A stretch of DNA of 36,134 bases, taken from NCBI GenBank assembly GCA_016840025.1, contig JAEOTF010000160.1, positions 1 through 36,134 on the forward strand, in the 5' to 3' direction. A program made the translations under genes and the position numbers. Below the pieces are notes generated by a model. The model did not search any database and was not told the origin of the DNA. It worked only from the letters and a program-made list of their open reading frames with translations. Below are positions 32,101-36,134 of the stretch, one piece after another. Numbering within the stretch: the stretch's first letter is position 1; every line of letters starts with the position of its first letter. The stretch comes from Candidatus Hodarchaeota archaeon. GTDB lineage: Archaea; Asgardarchaeota; Heimdallarchaeia; Hodarchaeales; YT1-039.

Positions 32101-33057
32101 TTTTTGCTTTAATCCAAATATTTGCTCCATTGCAGGATTCCATTCGCATATGTACCCGTTTTCATCTGCTAAAATGATACCATAAGGTGCATATTTCACG
32201 ATATTGCGAAATTTCTCCTCACTCTCCCTGAGTACCAGTTCTGCCTGTTTTTGATTGCTAATATCATGGAAGATCCCTTGAATTATTAATTTATTACCGA
32301 GTTTAACTGTAGAAGCGGTTATTTGAACAGGTACAATTTTCCCCGACTGAGTTATTATCTCTCCTTCTCCGCTAGCACCCTTTTTCTGTCTTATATGATT
32401 TCTAAACTGTTTAATATATTTAGCCTTTTTTTCAGGGGGATGCAACATATACTGATGGAGACCAATAATTTCTTCTTTACTTCTTTCCAAAAGGATTTCT
32501 GCTGCCTTATTACAGTTAATTATTGTACCTGTATCGGGATCAGCCCAGAATATTGCATCTTTTGCATGTTCAAAGGTTAGTCGGAATTTCTCCTCGCTAT
32601 CCAATAGCACCTGTGCTGCCCGAAATTTGTCTTTATCGTCTACTAACTTTGTTTGTTTTGGTTTATGTTCCACAGATTCATGAATAAATAATAAAGCTCC
32701 TGTAAAGTTATTTTTATCTTGGAAAGAAACTATTTTGTACGAAATAGTGAGAATTCTTCCATCTTTGTTTATGATCTCTAATTTGGATTCTAGTTTTCGT
32801 TCACTAACAAGAATTGAAAATTGATCATGAAATGAGGAAATGAAGGAATCAGTAAGAAAGTCTGTTAGGGGTTTTTCAACAATTTCGTTCTTCTTATAGC
32901 CTAAAATTTTCTCTGCAGCAGGATTACAGTCAATAATAGTCCTATTCATGTCTATAACTAAAACTCCCTCTGAGATATGTTCAAATATTAAATGATAGTC
33001 TATGCTAGGGTGTAGAACTGGATCTCTTCCCTTTTTGGAGCTGTTTAATCTAACCAT
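29200..33057 (-). CDS. Soluble sensor histidine kinase with eight PAS domains
   Basis: 1285 residues with no membrane helix, so a cytoplasmic sensor. Eight PAS domains start near residues 20, 155, 280, 415, 536, 663, 797 and 926, most introduced by 'ESEEKFR' and several with PAC ends such as DITxQK. PAS 5, 7 and 8 are closely similar (ESSLFGMSIIQEGQIKYINDAF versus ESSLVGLAIVQDSTIKFINDAF), indicating recent duplication. The HisKA domain has phospho-acceptor His1075 in IVSHDLKAPLRG. The HATPase domain has an N box (LDNAIKF, Asn1187), a G1 box (DNGSG, 1216-1220) and TGIGLALVKKI. There is no receiver domain and no response regulator in the window, so the partner is elsewhere. The gene converges on the acyl-CoA dehydrogenase fusion with only 34 nt between stops. 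No haem or flavin signature was evident in the PAS domains. Confidence 0.95.
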   Translation of the reverse strand: MVRLNSSKKGRDPVLHPSIDYHLIFEHISEGVLVIDMNRTIIDCNPAAEKILGYKKNEIVEKPLTDFLTDSFISSFHDQFSILVSERKLESKLEIINKDGRILTISYKIVSFQDKNNFTGALLFIHESVEHKPKQTKLVDDKDKFRAAQVLLDSEEKFRLTFEHAKDAIFWADPDTGTIINCNKAAEILLERSKEEIIGLHQYMLHPPEKKAKYIKQFRNHIRQKKGASGEGEIITQSGKIVPVQITASTVKLGNKLIIQGIFHDISNQKQAELVLRESEEKFRNIVKYAPYGIILADENGYICEWNPAMEQIFGLKQKEALNLLVWEFSFDVMPEERKNLEMYEIQKESISELLKKGQDPHQLQIQETIIQRRDHSRRNIQQFPFTIKTDKGYMLGNIVRDITELKKAEQDLWLKEYAIDSSINAITITNLNGVISYVNPTYLRMTGYNEEDMVGKNINEFTTQIELIHEIEDCLDSRGSWIGETILYIKDKSPLHVLLSVSMIKDESGKPVSVLSSFIDITDQKLMEKALKESEEKFRVLADSAMVGLTIIQDNQVKYINDAMAAIVEVSKEEQLELTSSDVLKYIHPEDAPLIREQLTKKQAGIVEGVIPRYQYRILTRTNKLKWLEVFSQTIIYGGKPADFIVNIDITAQKQANIALSESEKRFRKIFADSPLAIELYNEEGKLVDLNKTCMDLYGTVDKSEVLGLSFHKDPNKWKEITTQLKHTKIVRYPDTVDFEDFKARKVYRCTKSGIMHIECFLTAIKPEKTTSPVQYLVKIVDITSQKLTEEALRESEEKFRTLAESSLFGMSIIQEGQIKYINDAFVQMFGYSREEIVNRTIEEIAQRIHPDDREHALIPARRLQNYQEVKLDPYYPLRIFTKTNQLKWVETSTSLINYQDKPALFTTFNDNTERKRAEEALKESEQKFRVIAESSLVGLAIVQDSTIKFINDAFINIFEYPREEILNWTINDLNKVIHPEDIQIIVEQVQSYQDRVKVKQIPRYQVRIVSQTNKTKWVDNYSQIIDYQNKPAFLVAIMDITEMKQREIENLRLLQELKKVNVELRDFAYIVSHDLKAPLRGMAFLADWLVQEYEHQLDEKGKERFSLLIGRVKRMDALIEGILQYSRLGRTRDVKVELDLYQVISEVIEVLNPPPTIKIEIPSELPVLHYEKTRITQVFLNLLDNAIKFMDKPLGLINIRCTDEDAYWQFSVADNGSGIEEKYFAKIFQMFQTLSPRDEKEATGIGLALVKKIIEMNGGKIWVESEVGQGSTFYFTIMKPLLA

Positions 33058-33211
33058 TAAGATAACGCCAAGTTGTTATTGTTAATAGAAATGCAGAGAC
33101 CATTTAGAGCTCTCAATAAAACTCTACTCAATGTTAACTCTAAAATCTTAAGTACACTTTATTACTCAAATATCAATTGAAATCGCGATAGTAATCCACC
33201 AATTTGTAAAT

Positions 33212-33637
33212 TTATAATTGCATCCTCATAATGATTTCTTTCCCACTCATTTCTCCTGTCTCACGAAAGCCCACACTCTCATAAAGATTCTTTACCTCAA
33301 TATTCGCAGGGATGACACGAGTAACAGCTTCTGGTAACTGTCCTAATATGCGAAATAGTTGAATTATCTTTACAAGTGCTATTCGCTCGTAACCCTTTCC
33401 TTTGTAACGATAATCAATCATAAAATCGCTTATATCGTAATCACCAAGATCTATCACAACAAAACCACCTGATACATCGTCATGATAGATTCCAAAGGGA
33501 ATTTTTTCATCTTTAAATTGGCATAAGGCGATAGATCTTAAATTTGGGATAACAAGACCTTCTTGCTTTGATATACCCCGTAAAGCCGCTAATTCTCTCC
33601 AATTTTCTTTAGTTACAGGCCTTAGATTAATAGGCAT
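33212..33637 (-). CDS. GNAT family N-acetyltransferase
   Basis: 141 residues, the normal length for a single GNAT domain. The acetyl-CoA-binding motif is RYKGKGYERIAL (R-x-x-G-x-G type), preceded by FMIDY. The C-terminal signature is NIEVKNLYESVGFRETGEMSGKEIIMRM. The opening LRPVTKENWRELAAL..Q with IYHDD and GF resembles the spermidine/spermine acetyltransferase (PaiA/SpeG-like) branch, but the substrate cannot be fixed from sequence. The ATG at 33637 has a modest GAGGG ribosome binding site. An 8-bp inverted repeat 44-67 nt upstream is a candidate operator. The divergent neighbour is the STAS-like gene. Confidence 0.85.
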   Translation of the reverse strand: MPINLRPVTKENWRELAALRGISKQEGLVIPNLRSIALCQFKDEKIPFGIYHDDVSGGFVVIDLGDYDISDFMIDYRYKGKGYERIALVKIIQLFRILGQLPEAVTRVIPANIEVKNLYESVGFRETGEMSGKEIIMRMQL

Positions 33638-33680
33638 TAAAAACCCTCAACAAAACTTAGTTTAATGAACTTACTAGTAG

Positions 33681-33704
33681 TTGTGGTTAATCTGTAAACC
33701 ACAA
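33681..33704. repeat. Perfect 8-bp inverted repeat TTGTGGTT-AATCTGTA-AACCACAA
   Basis: Arms at 33681-33688 and 33697-33704 around an 8-nt spacer, between the divergent GNAT and STAS-like genes and 44-67 nt upstream of the GNAT start. The arm length and spacer suit a dimeric transcription-factor operator. No terminator-like T-run follows. Confidence 0.45.
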
Positions 33705-33834
33705 AATAAAATACTAAGGGGACGTAACAGTGAAATGCCTTATTGCTATTAATTGTTTACCCTCAATGTTCTTAATGTTTTTAATGATCCTCATGAGTGA
33801 CATCCAATATCTAAAATGTTAATGGGTAATAAAG

Positions 33835-34197
33835 ATGACATTTACTATTGATGTAGACAAAACTAAGAATCGACTTACTTTGATACTGGAAGGATTTATT
33901 AGCCAGGAAGAAGGTCGTGATCTTCAACAAAAAATGGAAAGTGCCGTTAAACAATTGAATAAAGGTTTCACAATGCTTGTAGATCAATCTAAATATAGAC
34001 TCACTTCTGATAAAGGAATGGCTCAGGAGATAATGGGAAAACTTGGAGAGTGGGGACTTAAAGCCAGTGGTATTGTCATAAGTGAGAGTGCTATCGGAAA
34101 GATTCAGATGAAGCACATGGCTCAGGAAGTTCGCAGATCAAGCAGAAGAATGTTTGATAACAGAACTGAGGCAATAAAATGGTTAGATTCTCAATAA
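33835..34197 (+). CDS. Small STAS/SpoIIAA-like protein
   Basis: 120 residues, soluble. An initial beta strand, MTFTIDVDKTKNRLTLILEG, leads into FISQEEGRDLQQKME and LNKGFTMLVDQSKYRL. The alternating strand-helix pattern and the opening resemble SpoIIAA-like/STAS single-domain proteins (anti-sigma-antagonist fold, or CRAL-TRIO-like lipid-binding in some members). I see no clear conserved phospho-serine signature. The 3' half is positively charged (HMAQEVRRSSRRMFDNR). It is divergent from the GNAT gene, with 197 nt between. The ATG follows a weak AATAAAG. The family is assigned by fold impression only. Confidence 0.6.
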   Translation: MTFTIDVDKTKNRLTLILEGFISQEEGRDLQQKMESAVKQLNKGFTMLVDQSKYRLTSDKGMAQEIMGKLGEWGLKASGIVISESAIGKIQMKHMAQEVRRSSRRMFDNRTEAIKWLDSQ

Positions 34198-34392
34198 GTA
34201 AGTATATTTAATATGATTTCGATAACTGGACAAGAATTTAAGAATTCAGAAAATTATTTTAGTAGAAATAAGCTAAAATTAAGAATATATACCAATAATT
34301 CTTTGCTGAGAATCTTGTCAATTATCTCAAGCAACTGGTCTTAAATTATAGTCAAGAAAACCTTAGCAAAGCTTAATTTTATAATCCAATCG

Positions 34393-34890
34393 TTATTCTA
34401 ATTCAAATCCAGTTGTTCTGTAATAATATTGTAATTCTGGGGATATAATTGATTTAACTGTCTCTGCACGTTCTATTGACTGTTTTAACCATTTTGTCGC
34501 TGATCCTGATTCTGATAGAAGGTTATAAGCTTCTTCAGCGGTAACCCAGCGGTGTTCTGAGTGTTCCGATGATAATTGGATTGTATCTGGATTGCTAATT
34601 GTGCAACAATAATTTACCATAACCATTTCATTCTCTAGTCTCTTCTCTCCACGATAGAGATGTGATGTTCCGATAATAAAGTCAATTTGTACCTTTGCTC
34701 TTAATTCTTCGTACACCTCGCGGTGTACAGCTTCTTCAAACCATTCCCCTTGGTTTAAACGACCGGTTATACATTCCCATGTATTTGCTCCAAAATCTTT
34801 TTCTGGAGACCTTTTTAATAAAAGATACTTGTTGTACCTCGGAGACCATAAAAGGGCTGCAATACCAACTATAAATCTTCCTACATCCAT
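34393..34890 (-). CDS. Nudix hydrolase
   Basis: 165 residues. The Nudix box lies at residues 43-65: Gly43, five residues, Glu49, seven residues, then REVYEEL (57-63). It matches G-x5-E-x7-R-E-U-x-E-E except that the usual Gly after EEx is Arg64. Glu58, Glu61 and Glu62 are the expected metal ligands. The strand before it (NKYLLLKRSPEKDFGANTWECITG) resembles MutT/NUDIX enzymes acting on (d)NTPs or nucleotide-sugar pyrophosphates; the substrate is not predictable. The gene is followed 50 nt upstream by the PhzF-family gene in the same direction, so the two may be cotranscribed. Confidence 0.88.
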   Translation of the reverse strand: MDVGRFIVGIAALLWSPRYNKYLLLKRSPEKDFGANTWECITGRLNQGEWFEEAVHREVYEELRAKVQIDFIIGTSHLYRGEKRLENEMVMVNYCCTISNPDTIQLSSEHSEHRWVTAEEAYNLLSESGSATKWLKQSIERAETVKSIISPELQYYYRTTGFELE

Positions 34891-34940
34891 CTAATAACCT
34901 CAATTCAAGATTAATTGTTTAATCCTTCTTGAATATACAT

Positions 34941-35819
34941 CTATTTGTCCACTAATTCGCCTTGAGCAACCATAATGACCCTTCCACCGACATAGATGTC
35001 AATGAATTCCTCTTTTTCCTCTGCTTTTAAGAGAATTAATGAAGGTCTATCAATTTCATAGCCCTGTTCTACTCGAATGTCAATGGAGTCCTTTTCTAAG
35101 TAACGATATCTAACCAGATAACCTGCTAAGCACCCATTACCGCTGCCTGTAGCGGGGTCTTCAGGAACCCCATAATAATCGGCAAAAACTCTTACACAAA
35201 GATCATTTTCTTTATTATAAGTTTCGGGACAGAAAAGTAATATTGCATTTGCATCATTACACTTAACTAATTCAAAGAATTTCTCCGTATCTACCTTTGC
35301 ACGTTTTAGGGCATCTAAGTTCCTCAAAGGTAAGATAAGAAATGGTATTCCAGTGGAAACTTCTTGGACTGGGAATTTTGTATCAATATCTTCCTCATTG
35401 AGATTCAAGCAGCTAGCAATAGATTCTGGATCATAGAGACACCCAAATGTCGGGGGCTTCTGCTTCATCCACAAAATATCCTTAGCTAGTTCAACGGGAA
35501 TCTTACCCACCTTTAGATTTAATACTATTGGCTTTTTTGATTTTTTTTCAATTTTATGTGCGATAATATAGGCTGTACCTAGGGTAGGATGTCCTGCAAA
35601 AGGTACTTCCTCTTTAGGAGTAAAAATTCGGACGGGGTAGCCTGTACTCTGTTTCCCTTTTGAAAGAATAAAGGTAGTCTCCGAGTAATTCATCTCTTGT
35701 GCTATTTGTTGCATTTCATCGCTTGGAAGTTTTTTAGCATCCAAGACTACAGCAAGCTGGTTTCCTTGATATTTTTTTTCCGCAAAGACATCCACAATAA
35801 AAAATTTGAGATTAGCCAA
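34941..35819 (-). CDS. PhzF-family isomerase/epimerase-like protein
   Basis: 292 residues, the typical length. Features of the PhzF family (diaminopimelate-epimerase fold) are the opening FFIVDVFAEKKYQGNQLAVV, the catalytic glutamate region NYSETTFI (Glu47), the substrate loop VPFAGHPTLG (His77) and the C-terminal EDPATGSGNGCLAGYLVRY. It is not evidence for phenazine synthesis: single PhzF homologues are widespread and mostly of unknown substrate. The start is a TTG at 35817-35819 with GGAG about 11 nt upstream. No ATG lies nearby in frame ahead of the conserved FIVDVF. It ends with TAG. It probably leads a two-gene unit with the Nudix gene. Confidence 0.9.
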   Translation of the reverse strand: MANLKFFIVDVFAEKKYQGNQLAVVLDAKKLPSDEMQQIAQEMNYSETTFILSKGKQSTGYPVRIFTPKEEVPFAGHPTLGTAYIIAHKIEKKSKKPIVLNLKVGKIPVELAKDILWMKQKPPTFGCLYDPESIASCLNLNEEDIDTKFPVQEVSTGIPFLILPLRNLDALKRAKVDTEKFFELVKCNDANAILLFCPETYNKENDLCVRVFADYYGVPEDPATGSGNGCLAGYLVRYRYLEKDSIDIRVEQGYEIDRPSLILLKAEEKEEFIDIYVGGRVIMVAQGELVDK

Positions 35820-36108
35820 AACTGATCAATCTCCTAGAATATGCAGAACACTAAAATATGTTCAAATATATTCAACAGTACCTATCTTAAGTTTGTTAAG
35901 TTTTCGGTCTAATGAACGATATTCACAATATTTCCTTTAGCGTATCAAAATGAAAGAGAAGAAAACTACCTTATTTGAGTATATGACAGATTATAGTTTT
36001 CTTAATGACATAATCATCCGATTAAAAACCTTCATAGAAAAATATTACATTTAAATCACACTCAATAGTCTAACTATTGTCTTCTATTGGAAATGGATGG
36101 AAATAACA
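35820..36108. other. Divergent intergenic region at the right edge
   Basis: 289 nt, AT-rich. It presumably contains promoters for the leftward PhzF gene and the rightward partial gene. A short direct repeat, ATATGTTCAA/ATATATTCAA, lies near 35857-35875. I saw no intact gene or RNA. Confidence 0.3.
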
Positions 36109-36134
36109 ATGAGTAAAGGTATAGTTTCTGGAAT
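36109..36134 (+). CDS. Possible 5' end of a truncated gene
   Basis: ATG at 36109 after GGATGG, reading MSKGIVSG to the window edge. Too short to assign. The position after a divergent promoter region is the main support. Confidence 0.3.

Noticed and set aside
34941..35819. Phenazine biosynthesis
   Set aside because: Only a PhzF-family homologue is present. No other phz genes are in the window, and lone homologues are common in organisms that make no phenazines.

Overview
This AT-rich window looks archaeal. Likely starts are ATG, GTG or TTG preceded by GGTGA/GGAGG-type ribosome binding sites, and adjacent genes are tightly packed or overlap by ATGA. Several proteins are very long, secreted, Asn/Asp/Thr-rich and anchored by a C-terminal helix. 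The gene content (giant propeller/PKD/TSP3 surface proteins, a many-PAS histidine kinase, an acyl-CoA dehydrogenase fused to an acyl-CoA-binding domain) would fit an Asgard-type archaeon. That placement is inference, because the window has no rRNA, tRNA or phylogenetic marker.

Region 1, about 1-26,300, is entirely on the minus strand and is a cell-surface locus. In transcription order it encodes: a secreted seven-bladed SBBP propeller with a long TSP3 calcium-binding stalk (21849-26309); a PKD/TSP3 protein with a large hydrophobic helical C-terminal region, interrupted by an in-frame TAG (15150-21830); an Ig-like multispanning membrane protein (12501-14918); a bactofilin-like beta-solenoid protein (11706-12401); a small secreted protein with a PEF-CTERM-like tail (10869-11492); a 1440-residue protein with two blocks of eight FG-GAP repeats and seven C-terminal membrane helices (5962-10284); an FxLYD-type small membrane protein split by a frameshift (5422-5965); two polytopic membrane proteins in a tight pair (135-5123); and the start of a probable SagB/nitroreductase-like gene at the left edge. 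Two of the transcription units share a diverged block of about 67 nt exactly 92 nt upstream of their start codons.

Region 2, 26,310-29,199, has a divergent intergenic region and then a plus-strand gene for a four-domain fatty-acid enzyme: acyl-CoA dehydrogenase, SCP2, MaoC (R)-hydratase and ACBP in one 783-residue chain. It would carry out the first two beta-oxidation steps with its own carrier domains.

Region 3, 29,200-36,134, is ordinary housekeeping and signalling: a soluble eight-PAS histidine kinase, a GNAT acetyltransferase, a small STAS/SpoIIAA-like protein, a Nudix hydrolase, a PhzF-family isomerase, and the first codons of a plus-strand gene at the right edge.

The strongest points for follow-up are the four-domain beta-oxidation fusion, the amber codon in the giant surface protein, the 10-nt frame disruption in the FxLYD gene, and the surface locus as a unit (propellers, calcium-binding stalks, a bactofilin-like solenoid and a 7TM propeller protein). 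I found no CRISPR array, tRNA, rRNA or insertion sequence.
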